Part shown: positions 6,882-15,738 of the stretch, piece after piece
How positions within the stretch are numbered: position 1 is the first letter of the stretch
Layout of the letters: every line of letters begins with the position of its first letter
Source of the DNA: PLA3 sp964592235
Lineage (GTDB): Bacteria; Planctomycetota; Phycisphaerae; UBA1845; UTPLA1
DNA length: 64,000 nt
Direction of reading: 5' to 3'
Assembly (NCBI GenBank): GCA_964592235.1
Contig: CAZQCF010000022.1
Span: 1-64,000 of the forward strand
Notes under the pieces: model-generated
Databases searched by the model: none
The model's input: the letters and a program-made list of their open reading frames with translations, nothing else
What the model was told of the DNA's origin: nothing
Position numbers and translations under genes: made by a program

Positions 6882-9170
6882 TCAGCCCGGTTCGAGAAAG
6901 AATTGCAATTGCGCATGGCCGTCGATCTCGAAGTATTCGACCTGGAATTGATGCAGCGCGCCGGGTGAGTCGAACTCGACCGTGTCTTCGGTCGGCACGT
7001 GCCAGGTCCAGTTGTCGATGACGCGGCGGTCGTCCAGATACACGCGCACGCCGTCGTCGCTGATGGTGCGCAGCCGCCATTTGCCCGCGGGCAGGTTCAT
7101 TTGAGTCCGCGCGACGAGAGCGAAACGATCACGGACGATGCGCGGCTCGGATATCGATCGCGCGGCGTCCTGTGCGTCGCCTTTCGCGGCGCGGGCATTC
7201 TCGACGGCTTCATAAATCGCCGTCGGTCCGCCGCCGCCCCAGGTGTATTCCAGCGATGGGCCGTGCTCGCCGCGAAACGGCTTGCCGGCGATGAGTTTTT
7301 CCCACGCGGCGTCGCCCTTGCGCGGGTCGGTCTCGTCGGTCCATTCATAGAATCGCGTCGTCCACGTGGCGAAGAGCAGCGTGCCGGAGAGGGGCAGCTT
7401 CGCGCCACCGATCTGTACATTCGTCGCGAAGTTCGCGGCGCGCGACGGGCCGGTGTGCGGCGGCGGAAGCGTGCTGATCGTGATCGTGCCGGGTGTTCGG
7501 CCGCGCGACGGCGAGACTTGCAGGCTGGAATCGGCTGGCGGCTCGACTTCAAACTCCGACCCCGGCGGGCCGAAGACTTTCGCCGTCAGCGGCGACCAAC
7601 CGGCGAGCCTGTCGGGCCAGACGAGCGGGCGGGAGAAGTCATACGGCCCCCAGTCGGTGATGACGACATGCTCTTTGCCTTCGCAGATTCCGGGCAGCGG
7701 CTTGAGCGGCGCGAAGCCCATACGATCGGGCATGTCGAACGCGACGACCGGCAGCTTCATGCCCTGCGCGAAATCCCAAAGCGTTTGTGAGATCGCGAAA
7801 TCACCCGCAAAGGCACAATCCTGATTGCGCACGCGGGTTGTGATCGCGTGTTCGAAACGCCGATCCTCTGCCGTCGGCTGCGCGGTGGCGTCGGTTCCTT
7901 CGATGTCCTGATCTTTCGCACATGCATCAAAAGCATTGTCCAGCAGGCGGAGCCGGCGGGACTCGCGCGCATAGACAGCGTTGCGACAATTGATGAAACG
8001 GTTTGAGACGAGCGATTCGTCCGCCGATTCGCCGCCCTGCTCTCTGCAGTAGGGCGAGGCCAGCAAATCTTTGTCGTCGTCCCACCAGAGCCAGATGCCG
8101 CGTTTGCACGCGTCAAACAGGTTCATGACGATTCGATTGCCGCGCCCGTGTTCGATGGAGACGCCGTTGTTGCACTCTCGCATTTCGTTGCCGGCGATCA
8201 GGGAGTTGGTTGAGTAACCGCCCCAGAGGCCGTGGTCGCAGTGATTGAGCTTGTTGGCGAGGAAGATGTTGCGGTCGGAGAAGGTGGCCTCGATGCCGTT
8301 GGCGACGGCGTGCGAGAAGTCGTTCATGTAAACCAGGTTTCGATTGCAGCCGCCGCGGCCGGTGCGCTGGGTGGTCTCGTGCCCGGCGTAGAGGAAGAAC
8401 CCGTCGCCGCCGTGGGTGGCGGAGTTGTAGGCGAAGACGTTGTCGGAGCACTGCTCATACACAAGGATGCCCGTGGAGTCCTGCCCGCGAGCATAGACGC
8501 CGTGGGAGTAGCCGCGGATGCAATAGTCGAAGCGATTGGAGATGACTTTGCAGAAGCTGGAGCGCCACATGGCGAGGCCCCAGCCGGACATGAAGGACAT
8601 GTCATTGGCGACGGCCGTGACGCGATCGGATGAAACGATACAAATGCCGTTTTGCCCGTTGCGGGCGCGGCAGTTGCGGATCGTCGCGCCGGCAGATCGC
8701 AGCAGATAGATGCCCGCGCCGAATCGCAGCCACTGGTTGTCATCGTTCTCGTGGCCGAAAATCCAGTCGTCGATGTGTTCGCGCTGGGGCGTACTCTTGA
8801 GCCGCTGGCGATAGTTGCCGGAGACGTCGCAGTTCTCGATCGTCAGGCCCGGGGCGTCCTCGGCATAAATCGCGACCTTGAATCCGCGGATAACGGCGTT
8901 GCGAACGGTGACGTTCTTCGCGCCGCGCACGACGATGCCGCGGCCGGTGAACGCGTCGGCCTGTTCGGGGTCGGGATTGCCCAGCAGCGTCGCGCCGCGG
9001 AGATCGAGCGTCTGCCCGTCGCGCGTGAGGACGATTTCGCCGGCGTCGCTGGGCGCGACCGCCTGCATCACGCGCCCGGCTTGTGAGCAGCCCGTCAGCG
9101 CGATCAGGAATGAAACAAGCGTTGAGGTTGCAAGCGGTGAATCCTGTATCAGGTACTTCCGGCGCACCAT
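6882..9170 (-). CDS. Lipoprotein with parallel beta-helix and C-terminal PA14-like domain
   Basis: About 762 residues; ATG 9170 has GGAG eight bases upstream. A signal peptide ends in ALTGC (Cys28), a good lipobox. Residues about 50-460 carry repeated short turns (VTVRNAVIRGFK, LTIENCDVSGNY, ATIRNCRARNGQNGI, NLVYMNDFSHAVANGI) typical of right-handed beta-helix (PbH1/NosD) proteins. The last 150 residues (WRLRTISDDGVRVYLDDRRVIDNW) match the PA14 pattern, a carbohydrate-binding fold. This suggests a membrane-anchored enzyme or binder acting on extracellular polysaccharide, perhaps a lyase or epimerase. It is divergent from wecB with a 114-base gap. Confidence 0.85.
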   Translation of the reverse strand: MVRRKYLIQDSPLATSTLVSFLIALTGCSQAGRVMQAVAPSDAGEIVLTRDGQTLDLRGATLLGNPDPEQADAFTGRGIVVRGAKNVTVRNAVIRGFKVAIYAEDAPGLTIENCDVSGNYRQRLKSTPQREHIDDWIFGHENDDNQWLRFGAGIYLLRSAGATIRNCRARNGQNGICIVSSDRVTAVANDMSFMSGWGLAMWRSSFCKVISNRFDYCIRGYSHGVYARGQDSTGILVYEQCSDNVFAYNSATHGGDGFFLYAGHETTQRTGRGGCNRNLVYMNDFSHAVANGIEATFSDRNIFLANKLNHCDHGLWGGYSTNSLIAGNEMRECNNGVSIEHGRGNRIVMNLFDACKRGIWLWWDDDKDLLASPYCREQGGESADESLVSNRFINCRNAVYARESRRLRLLDNAFDACAKDQDIEGTDATAQPTAEDRRFEHAITTRVRNQDCAFAGDFAISQTLWDFAQGMKLPVVAFDMPDRMGFAPLKPLPGICEGKEHVVITDWGPYDFSRPLVWPDRLAGWSPLTAKVFGPPGSEFEVEPPADSSLQVSPSRGRTPGTITISTLPPPHTGPSRAANFATNVQIGGAKLPLSGTLLFATWTTRFYEWTDETDPRKGDAAWEKLIAGKPFRGEHGPSLEYTWGGGGPTAIYEAVENARAAKGDAQDAARSISEPRIVRDRFALVARTQMNLPAGKWRLRTISDDGVRVYLDDRRVIDNWTWHVPTEDTVEFDSPGALHQFQVEYFEIDGHAQLQFFLEPG

Positions 9171-9284
9171 CGCGGAGTCTCCGTTAAGAAGCCGTGGGAA
9201 TGCAATCCGCCTGCTTCTCGGTACCACCGTCGCGGTGAAAGCTCTTTCATACCGCGCCGTGCGCCAGTATAGTCCCATGCCGAG

Positions 9285-10397
9285 ATGGAAACGCAATCTG
9301 CCAAGCCGCGCGTTCTGTGTGTCATCGGGACGCGGCCCGAAGCCGTGAAGCTGATTCCCGTCGTGCAGGCGCTGCGCGCCGACGGCTGGGCCGACGTGCG
9401 CGTGATTGCCACAGCGCAGCACCGTGACCTGCTCGATCAGATTTTTAACTTCTTCGAAATCAAGCCCGACGATGACCTCAATCTGATGCTGCCGAATCAG
9501 AGTCTGGCCGACCTGACCAGCCGGATGATCGTGGCGCTGGACGCGGTGCTGGCGCGCGAGACGCCGGATATCGTGCTGGCGCAGGGCGACACGACGACGG
9601 TGATGGTGACGGCGCTGTGTTGCTGCTATCGGCGGATTCCGTTCGGGCACGTCGAAGCCGGCCTGCGGACGGGCGAAAAGTATTCGCCCTTCCCCGAAGA
9701 GATCAATCGCGTGCTGGCCAGCCACCTCGGCGATCTGCATTTCGCGCCGACGGAGAACGGGCGGCAGAATCTGCTGCGCGAGGGCATCCCGGCGGAACGC
9801 ATCCATGTCACCGGAAACACCGTGATCGACGCGCTGATGTGGGCATCGAAGCGACCGCTGCCCGGCGGGTTCGAGCCGCAGGGCGGGCGGAAGCTGATCC
9901 TCGTAACGGCGCATCGGCGGGAGAATTTCGGCGAACCGCTCGAGGAAATTTGTCTCGCGCTGCGCGACATCGCCGCCGCGCGCGACGTGGAGATTCTCTA
10001 CCCGGTGCACCCGAACCCGAATGTCGAATCGATAGCCAATCGGCTGCTCAAGGGGCGCGAGCGAATTCGGCTGTGCAAGCCGCTGGACTATGCGGAGTTC
10101 ATCGCGGCGATGAAGGCGTCGTATCTGATTCTCTCTGACAGCGGCGGCGTGCAGGAAGAAGCGCCCTCGCTGGGCAAGCCGGTGCTCGTGTTGCGCGACT
10201 GCACCGAGCGGCCAGAGGGCGTCGCGGCGGGGACGGCGGCGCTGGTAGGCCCACACCGCGACCGGATCGTTCATCGCACGCTGGATCTGCTGGACAATCC
10301 CGGGGCGTACGATGCAATGGCCAAGGCGCGGAATCCCTACGGCGACGGCCAGTCGTCGCAGCGAATCGTCGCGGCGTTGAAGCAGTTTCTCGTGTGA
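9285..10397 (+). CDS. wecB: UDP-N-acetylglucosamine 2-epimerase, WecB type
   Basis: 370 residues. The family converts UDP-GlcNAc to UDP-ManNAc without hydrolysis. Matching segments are VIGTRPEAVKLIPVVQAL, TAQHRDLLDQIF, AQGDTTTVMVTAL, GHVEAGLRTGEKYSPFPEE, VTGNTVIDAL, HRRENFGEPL and SDSGGVQEEAPSLGKPV, all in the expected order. A weak TTTCAT-17-TATAGT pair (9245-9273) precedes it. The glycosyltransferase gene starts three bases after its stop. It is distinct from the second epimerase at 11464, which is closer to WbpI/WlbD. Confidence 0.95.
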   Translation: METQSAKPRVLCVIGTRPEAVKLIPVVQALRADGWADVRVIATAQHRDLLDQIFNFFEIKPDDDLNLMLPNQSLADLTSRMIVALDAVLARETPDIVLAQGDTTTVMVTALCCCYRRIPFGHVEAGLRTGEKYSPFPEEINRVLASHLGDLHFAPTENGRQNLLREGIPAERIHVTGNTVIDALMWASKRPLPGGFEPQGGRKLILVTAHRRENFGEPLEEICLALRDIAAARDVEILYPVHPNPNVESIANRLLKGRERIRLCKPLDYAEFIAAMKASYLILSDSGGVQEEAPSLGKPVLVLRDCTERPEGVAAGTAALVGPHRDRIVHRTLDLLDNPGAYDAMAKARNPYGDGQSSQRIVAALKQFLV

Positions 10398-10400
10398 TCG

Positions 10401-11498
10401 ATGCGAATCCTGATGCAGAATCGGCCGGACGCGTATGAGCGGCCTGGTGGCGATACGATTCAGATGGATCGCACGATTCGCGCGCTGCGCGAAGCGGGGC
10501 ATGATGTCGATCTTTCGCTCGAAGCGGAACCGGATTTGGGGGGCGGGACTTCGACGACCAGTACGGCGGATACGGCCCGCGGCGGAACGGTGAAATATGC
10601 TCTTGTCTATTTGTTCAATCTGACGACGCCGGGTTGGACGGCGCAGCAGGCCCGTAATGCGCTGCGCCGTGGCGTGCCTTACGTTTTATCGAGTGTGTAC
10701 TGGGACCTGGAGTCGGCGGTTCCGTGGCGGGCGTATGAATTCCCGCGCAACGTTGCTCGCGCGGTGCTGCCGCGGCTCGCCATCCGTGCGCTCAAAGCGA
10801 TTCGAAGCGGCAGCAGGCAAGACGAGCGGGCGTTGCAGTGCGAAATACTCGCCGGCGCGCGGTGCGTCTTTCCCAACTCGACGGCCGAGCGCGACCACTT
10901 GTTAGCAAGTTTTCCAACGATTCCGCGCGACAAGTTTGTCGTCGTGCTGAATGGCGTTGATCCGCCCGCGATGCAAGCGACGGGCGCAGGCGGGTATTAC
11001 CTCTGTGCCGGAGCGATCGGCCCGCGAAAGAACCAGCTCAACCTTGTCCGCGCGTTTGAGCGCCTGGACCGCGAGCGGCTGCTCATCGTCGGCAACGCGG
11101 CGCACGGCTGCGAACGCTATTTGAAAGCAGTCGTTCGCGCAGCGCCGCCCAATGTCGAGTTTCGCAGCGCCGTGCCGCACGCGGAGATGACCACGCTGCT
11201 AGCGGACGCCAAGGCGCTCGTACAGCCGTCGTACATCGAGACGCCGGGATTGAGCGCGATGGAGGCCGCGGCGATGGGCGTACCGATCGTCGTGAGCAAC
11301 GTGCCGCCGGTGTATGCCTGCTTCGGCGATCTGGGGTTCTACTGCGATCCGGGTAACCCCGATTCGATTGTTGACGCGTGTCGCGCTGCGGGCCGAGCGG
11401 GGCAACGCGACGGCCGCGCGTTCGCCGAACAACATGATTGGCGTCGGGTGCTCGCCCCAATGGTCAAACGTGTGGAGGCGTCAGTTCGGTTCGGTTGA
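10401..11498 (+). CDS. GT4-type glycosyltransferase
   Basis: 365 residues with a GT-B layout. The N-terminal domain begins MRILMQNRPDAYERPGGDTIQ. The C-terminal domain has YYLCAGAIGPRKNQLNLVRAFERL and the donor-site pattern QPSYIETPGLSAMEAAAMGVPIV (E-x7-E type). It is probably a retaining transferase acting at the cytoplasmic side of the membrane; sugar donor and acceptor are unknown. It follows wecB by three bases, so the two are co-transcribed. Its last 35 bases overlap the convergent second epimerase. Confidence 0.9.
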   Translation: MRILMQNRPDAYERPGGDTIQMDRTIRALREAGHDVDLSLEAEPDLGGGTSTTSTADTARGGTVKYALVYLFNLTTPGWTAQQARNALRRGVPYVLSSVYWDLESAVPWRAYEFPRNVARAVLPRLAIRALKAIRSGSRQDERALQCEILAGARCVFPNSTAERDHLLASFPTIPRDKFVVVLNGVDPPAMQATGAGGYYLCAGAIGPRKNQLNLVRAFERLDRERLLIVGNAAHGCERYLKAVVRAAPPNVEFRSAVPHAEMTTLLADAKALVQPSYIETPGLSAMEAAAMGVPIVVSNVPPVYACFGDLGFYCDPGNPDSIVDACRAAGRAGQRDGRAFAEQHDWRRVLAPMVKRVEASVRFG

Positions 11499-12570
11499 TT
11501 TTCTTCGCGATGCGCTCGGCCGCCCGTCCGTCGGCTATGCCCATTTCAAAGCAGCTTTGTGTTTCGCGCGGGGCCGCACGGCGCAGCTCGGTGAGGATGC
11601 GCTGGGTGTGCGCGCCGGTGAGTACATTCCAGCCGCTTTGCACCGTCTCGACCCATTCGGTCTCATCGCGCAGCGTGATGCACGGCACCTTGAAAAAGCA
11701 CGCTTCCTTCTGAATGCCGCCGCTGTCAGTGAGAACGAGGCGGGCGGCTCGCTGCAGGGCGATGCAGTCGAGATAGCCGACCGGCTCGGTCAAGAGGATG
11801 TGTTTCGCAGCGGCGAGGCGCGGGGCAAAGCCAGCCTGATCCAACCGCGCGCGGGTGCGCGGGTGCAGCGGCAGGACGACCGGCTCACCGTGCTCAATCA
11901 GCGCGTCGAAGATCGCGGCCAGGTTTGCGGGGTCGTCCGTGTTCGAAGCCCGGTGGATCGTGCAGAACAGGAATTGCTTCATCGCGACGCCGAATCGTGC
12001 GAGGATGGCCTGTGCGAGCCCGCCCGTTTCGATTTTGGCCGCGGCTTCCTTCGCCACGTCGAACATCACGTCGCCGACGAAATGAAGGCCGAACGTTACC
12101 CCTTCGGCGCACAAATTCCTCACCGCCGTTATGGTCGGGCAGAACAACAGCGTTGAGACGCGGTCGGTCAGTATACGGTTGATTTCCTCCGGCATGGCGC
12201 GGTTAAAGCTTCGCAGCCCGGCTTCAACGTGGGCGATCGGAATGTTCAGCTTCGCGGCGGCCATCGCGCCGGCGAGCGTCGAATTGGTGTCGCCGAAGAC
12301 GACGACGATCTCCGGCCGCTCGTCGAGCATGATTTTTTCCAGCCCCGCGAGCATTCGCGCGGTCTGCTCGGCGTGCGAAGCGGAGCCGACTTCCAGTTCG
12401 TGATCGGGCTGGGGAATGTCCAGCCCTTCGAAGAACACCTGCGACATCTGATAGTCGTAGTGCTGCCCAGTGTGGACGAGGATTTCGGCGTGACGACGCC
12501 GCAGGGCGCGCGAGAGTGGCGCGGCCTTGATGAATTGCGGGCGCGCGCCAACGATGGTGAGGACTTTCAT
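11464..12570 (-). CDS. UDP-GlcNAc 2-epimerase family, WbpI/WlbD-like
   Basis: 368 residues; ATG 12570 overlaps the upstream stop codon (ATGA). Key segments are MKVLTIVGARPQFIKAAPLS, VHTGQHYDYQMSQVFFEGL, VFGDTNSTLAGAMAAAKL, HVEAGLRSFNRAMPEEINR, TDRVSTLLFCPT and LTDSGGIQKEACFF. GARPQFIK and the RSFN-MPEEINR stretch are closer to WbpI/WlbD, which epimerise UDP-GlcNAc3NAcA to UDP-ManNAc3NAcA, than to WecB. Its coupling to the WlbA/WlbB-type fusion supports that reading. The assignment of substrate is inference from similarity and context. Confidence 0.88.
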   Translation of the reverse strand: MKVLTIVGARPQFIKAAPLSRALRRRHAEILVHTGQHYDYQMSQVFFEGLDIPQPDHELEVGSASHAEQTARMLAGLEKIMLDERPEIVVVFGDTNSTLAGAMAAAKLNIPIAHVEAGLRSFNRAMPEEINRILTDRVSTLLFCPTITAVRNLCAEGVTFGLHFVGDVMFDVAKEAAAKIETGGLAQAILARFGVAMKQFLFCTIHRASNTDDPANLAAIFDALIEHGEPVVLPLHPRTRARLDQAGFAPRLAAAKHILLTEPVGYLDCIALQRAARLVLTDSGGIQKEACFFKVPCITLRDETEWVETVQSGWNVLTGAHTQRILTELRRAAPRETQSCFEMGIADGRAAERIAKKINRTELTPPHV

Positions 12571-14195
12571 TTCCGCTCCAGCGGCGCGAGGCGCTTCTTC
12601 GCGAGACGATAGCGGCGACCGCATTTGCGACAGGTGAGACGCGCGGAAGCCTTGGGCAGCGACTCGCCGCACTCACAGACCCAGCCGACCTGCTTCGCGG
12701 GCACGCCGGCAACCATGGCGTAGTCGGGCACATCCTTCGTCACGACCGCGCCGGCGGCAATGAACGCATGGCGGCCGATGGTGACCGGGCAGACGAGCGT
12801 TGCGTTGGCGCCGATGCTGGCGCCATGACGGACAAGCGTCTTCTGATAGAGATGCGCCGCGCGCTGGGGGTACTTGCTGCGCGGGCGGACGATGTTCGTG
12901 AAGACCATCGACGGGCCGCAGAAGACGTAGTCCTCCAGTTCCACGCCATCGTAGATGGAGACATTATTCTGAATCTTGCAGTGATCGCCGATGCGCACGT
13001 TCGGGCCGACGTTGACATTCTGCCCGATGCTGACGCCGCGGCCGATGGTCGCGCCGGTTTGAACGTGCGAGAAGTGCCAGATCTTCGTCCCCGTGCCAAG
13101 CGTTGCGCCCTCGTCGATGATGCTGGAGGGATGCACGAAGAATGCGGCATCCGCGGCGCTCGTCGCGGCGATCGTGCCGACTGCTCCGGGCGGGTGATGT
13201 TCCTTTCCCGGGGGACGCGCCGGCGCGGCCTCGAGGCACTTTGTCGCGCGTTCGAGGATGTCGAGCACCTCAACGGCCGACGCCCCGCCGGCGATTTCGA
13301 TGGAACCGCCGTTCGCGTGGCGCGGGTCGATCCGTTCGAGGAAGTATTTCAATTCGCGCGTGAGCGGCATCTCGGCGGGATAGTCCAGCCGCTCGGCATC
13401 GGCATCGCGAATGCGGAGCTCGCCGGCGACCCGATCGACGCCCTTGCGAAAGAAAAGCACCTCGCGCTCGGTCGCGTGGTCCTCAAACGTGAGCATGCCC
13501 TTGTCGCCGATCACCACCAGCCGCTGTTCTTTGAACGGGTGCAGCCAACTGACAAAGATGTGGCCCACCACGTTGCCCGGCCAGACGAGCGTGGTCATCG
13601 TCGTGTCGTGGATTCCCGGAGTCACGAAGACGCCGCCGTGCGAATCAACCTGCAAGGGAGGTTTGCCAACGAGGTACTGAAACACCGAAATATCGTGCGG
13701 TGCGAAGCTCCAGAGGATGTTCTCCTCGGTGCGGACCGTACCGAGATTCAGCCGGTGGCTGTAAAGGTATTGCAGTCGACCGATTGTGCCTGCCGAAATG
13801 ACCTGTTTGATTCGCTCGATGGCGGGATGAAAGAGCAGGACGTGGCCCACCATGAGGCGGACGCCGGCCTGGTCGGCGAGGCGCACGAGTTCGCGGGCCT
13901 CGTCGGCGCGGAGGGTGAGCGGTTTCTCGACGAGCAGGTGCTTGCTTGCGGCGATGATCTGCCGGGCGAGGTCAAAGTGCGTCTCGGCGGGCGTGGCGAC
14001 GATGAACGCGTCGAACGACCGCTCGAGCGCGGCGGCGAGGTTATTGAATATTTCAACGCCGGGCCATGCCTGCGCAGCGGCCAGTTGCGCGGCGGGCGAC
14101 GGATCGACGATGCCGCCCAATGCGCCGAGTTCGCGAAGCGTGCGAATGTGATTTCGGCCCCATCGGCCCGCGCCGACAACGCATACACTGGGCAT
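12567..14195 (-). CDS. Fusion: Gfo/Idh/MocA oxidoreductase + WlbB/WbpD-type N-acetyltransferase + zinc ribbon
   Basis: 542 residues; ATG 14195 is preceded by CAGGAATACACC. Residues 1-325 are a NAD-dependent oxidoreductase (VVGAGRWGRNH, VATPAETHFDLA, LLVEKPLTL) as in WlbA/WbpB. Residues about 345-500 are a left-handed beta-helix acetyltransferase (HPSSIIDEGATLGTGTKIWHF, GQNVNVGPNVRIGDHCKIQNN, GPSMVFTNIVRPRS) as in WlbB/WbpD. Cys507, 509, 522 and 525 form a C-terminal zinc ribbon. The fused enzyme would oxidise C3 of a UDP-GlcNAc-uronate and, after an aminotransferase step, acetylate the 3-amino group. No aminotransferase (WbpE) or dehydrogenase (WbpA) gene is seen here. Confidence 0.92.
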   Translation of the reverse strand: MPSVCVVGAGRWGRNHIRTLRELGALGGIVDPSPAAQLAAAQAWPGVEIFNNLAAALERSFDAFIVATPAETHFDLARQIIAASKHLLVEKPLTLRADEARELVRLADQAGVRLMVGHVLLFHPAIERIKQVISAGTIGRLQYLYSHRLNLGTVRTEENILWSFAPHDISVFQYLVGKPPLQVDSHGGVFVTPGIHDTTMTTLVWPGNVVGHIFVSWLHPFKEQRLVVIGDKGMLTFEDHATEREVLFFRKGVDRVAGELRIRDADAERLDYPAEMPLTRELKYFLERIDPRHANGGSIEIAGGASAVEVLDILERATKCLEAAPARPPGKEHHPPGAVGTIAATSAADAAFFVHPSSIIDEGATLGTGTKIWHFSHVQTGATIGRGVSIGQNVNVGPNVRIGDHCKIQNNVSIYDGVELEDYVFCGPSMVFTNIVRPRSKYPQRAAHLYQKTLVRHGASIGANATLVCPVTIGRHAFIAAGAVVTKDVPDYAMVAGVPAKQVGWVCECGESLPKASARLTCRKCGRRYRLAKKRLAPLERK

Positions 14196-14216
14196 GGTGT
14201 ATTCCTGTGACGACTG
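14179..14216. repeat. 38-bp direct repeat, copy A, over the start of the fusion gene
   Basis: These 38 bases are identical to 15547-15584. They contain the ribosome site, the start codon and the first five codons (MPSVC, with Val6 shared only in part) of the oxidoreductase-acetyltransferase gene. The hydrolase gene lies between the copies with its own start on copy B. Confidence 0.9.
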
Positions 14217-14231
14217 CCTTGTGTGCAAATC

Positions 14232-15563
14232 TTATGGCAGCGCGGTTAGACGTCCAGCGCCTGATCTCGGCGTCCGGCCGAGGCTCTTATTTAAGAACCC
14301 GACGACGCGGCGCTGATACTCATCGTACTCGACGGCAAGGACATTGCTGTGGGGACCATGGCCCAGCCACTTCTCCCTGGGCGGATTCGCCAGGTCAAAC
14401 AAAAGATCCATGTTGGACGGTCTAATGAGAAAATCCTCATCGCCGTGGATAAACAGAATCGGGCGCGGCCCGATTTTCATAATGTCGTGCGACAAGTCCA
14501 TTTCATAGATCGAGCGCCCCAAGTTGATTGAGACGCCAACCAGGAGAAGATGCGTAAGCGGCCGACCAATCAGCGGAAGCCGCCCCGTGTGGTCCATGAG
14601 GAACTGACTGGCTGAGACGAAACAACTGTCCAGCACGATCGCTTCGATTCGTGGATCACCCGCAGCCGCCCGCGCCAGCGCCATCGCGCCCATCGACGAA
14701 CCCAGCGCCACGATGCGCCTGCACTTATCAGGCCGATCGCGCCGAAGCCAGTCCACCGCCGCCCGCACATCGCGATCTTCGTAAAGCCCAAACGAAGACG
14801 TGTGGCCATCGCTGTCGCCATGGCCGCGAAAATCGAAGATCAATCCGTTGAAGCCATCGCCGTAAAAAAGTGTGAGAAATCCGATGAAATTGGCTTTGTT
14901 CGCGCCGGCGCCGTGACAGATGATCACAGTGTCCGTCGCCCCGACATCACCAAGAAACCAGCCGGACAACTTCAACCCGTCCTCAGTTTCAAACGCAATC
15001 GGTTCAATATTCAGGCTTCTGTAATCGTCTAATTGCAACGGGTTTCCAATCTTAATGCGATGAACGAGACTTCCAATCAACAATGGCGCGAAGACGCAAG
15101 CCGTCGCGACGAGCCTCGCGGTCGGGATGAGGTAGATCGGCGCGACCGCAACACGCATGCCCCGCCGTCTGCGCCGTACCAGCCGCAGACGATACCCTTC
15201 TCCCAATCGTCCGATCGAACGCGACCAGACGGCCCAGGAAAGACGCCACGCGATGATGAAATAGACAGCCCAAAAAACTTCGATGGGAATCACGCGGCCG
15301 CCCACAAACCACGCTGCAATCAGCTCGGCCATGAATACGGCAAGCGATACGACAACCAGGTAGATGATGATAGGCCATTTCCGAAAGCAGCGAACGCGCG
15401 GCCAGCGCAGCCAAAGCACCGCTCCCATGGCAAACGGCATGACGAGCAACACCGCTTCGCCGGGATGGGAAGTCCTTTGGCTGAGAATCAGCGCGAAAGC
15501 AGTCGCAATCAGCAGGACGGCCAGAATCCTCCGGCACGATCCGGCGACGCATACACTGGGCAT
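14232..15563 (-). CDS. Membrane-anchored alpha/beta hydrolase
   Basis: 443 residues. The first 170 hold four or so hydrophobic segments (ILAVLLIATAFALIL, AVLLVMPFAMGAVLW, IIIYLVVVSLAVFMAEL, VATACVFAPLLIGSLV). Residues about 200-430 form an alpha/beta hydrolase: oxyanion region ICHGAGANKAN, DFRGHGDSDG, nucleophile elbow GSSMG, acidic residue in HGDEDFLI and a late histidine in GHGPHSN. It resembles BAAT/YqiA-like membrane-associated esterases or acyltransferases; the substrate is unknown. Its start region duplicates that of the next gene, which suggests that the two became adjacent by recombination. Confidence 0.88.
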   Translation of the reverse strand: MPSVCVAGSCRRILAVLLIATAFALILSQRTSHPGEAVLLVMPFAMGAVLWLRWPRVRCFRKWPIIIYLVVVSLAVFMAELIAAWFVGGRVIPIEVFWAVYFIIAWRLSWAVWSRSIGRLGEGYRLRLVRRRRRGMRVAVAPIYLIPTARLVATACVFAPLLIGSLVHRIKIGNPLQLDDYRSLNIEPIAFETEDGLKLSGWFLGDVGATDTVIICHGAGANKANFIGFLTLFYGDGFNGLIFDFRGHGDSDGHTSSFGLYEDRDVRAAVDWLRRDRPDKCRRIVALGSSMGAMALARAAAGDPRIEAIVLDSCFVSASQFLMDHTGRLPLIGRPLTHLLLVGVSINLGRSIYEMDLSHDIMKIGPRPILFIHGDEDFLIRPSNMDLLFDLANPPREKWLGHGPHSNVLAVEYDEYQRRVVGFLNKSLGRTPRSGAGRLTALP

Positions 15564-15584
15564 GGTGTATTCCTGTGACGACTG
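15547..15584. repeat. 38-bp direct repeat, copy B, over the start of the hydrolase gene
   Basis: Identical to 14179-14216 over 38 bases, with sequence diverging immediately outside. It covers the ribosome site (CAGGAATACACC on the minus strand), the ATG at 15563 and the codons for MPSVC. Confidence 0.9.
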
Positions 15585-15645
15585 TTCCGCCGGGCGAATC
15601 TACGGTTACCGCGCGTAAGCGTCAAAAGTGGTTGCCGCTTCGGAG

Positions 15646-15664
15646 CCGGCTCGTGACGAGCCGG
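15646..15664. repeat. Perfect hairpin CCGGCTCG-TGA-CGAGCCGG
   Basis: Eight-base perfect arms with a three-base loop. No T-tract follows on either strand, so an intrinsic terminator is unlikely. Confidence 0.7.
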
Positions 15665-15738
15665 TGATCGTGAACCGGTACGCCAGTGATCCTAAGTAAA
15701 ACCGCAGAAAGTTTTGCAGGATGCACAAAAATCAAGAG

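Noticed and set aside
9171..10502. Upstream extension of the beta-helix lipoprotein over wecB
   Set aside because: The extension has no protein-like features, runs antisense to wecB, and a signal peptide with ribosome site begins at 9170.
12768..14210. 480-codon plus-strand frame across the WlbA/WlbB fusion
   Set aside because: Antisense shadow of a gene with a full set of motifs.
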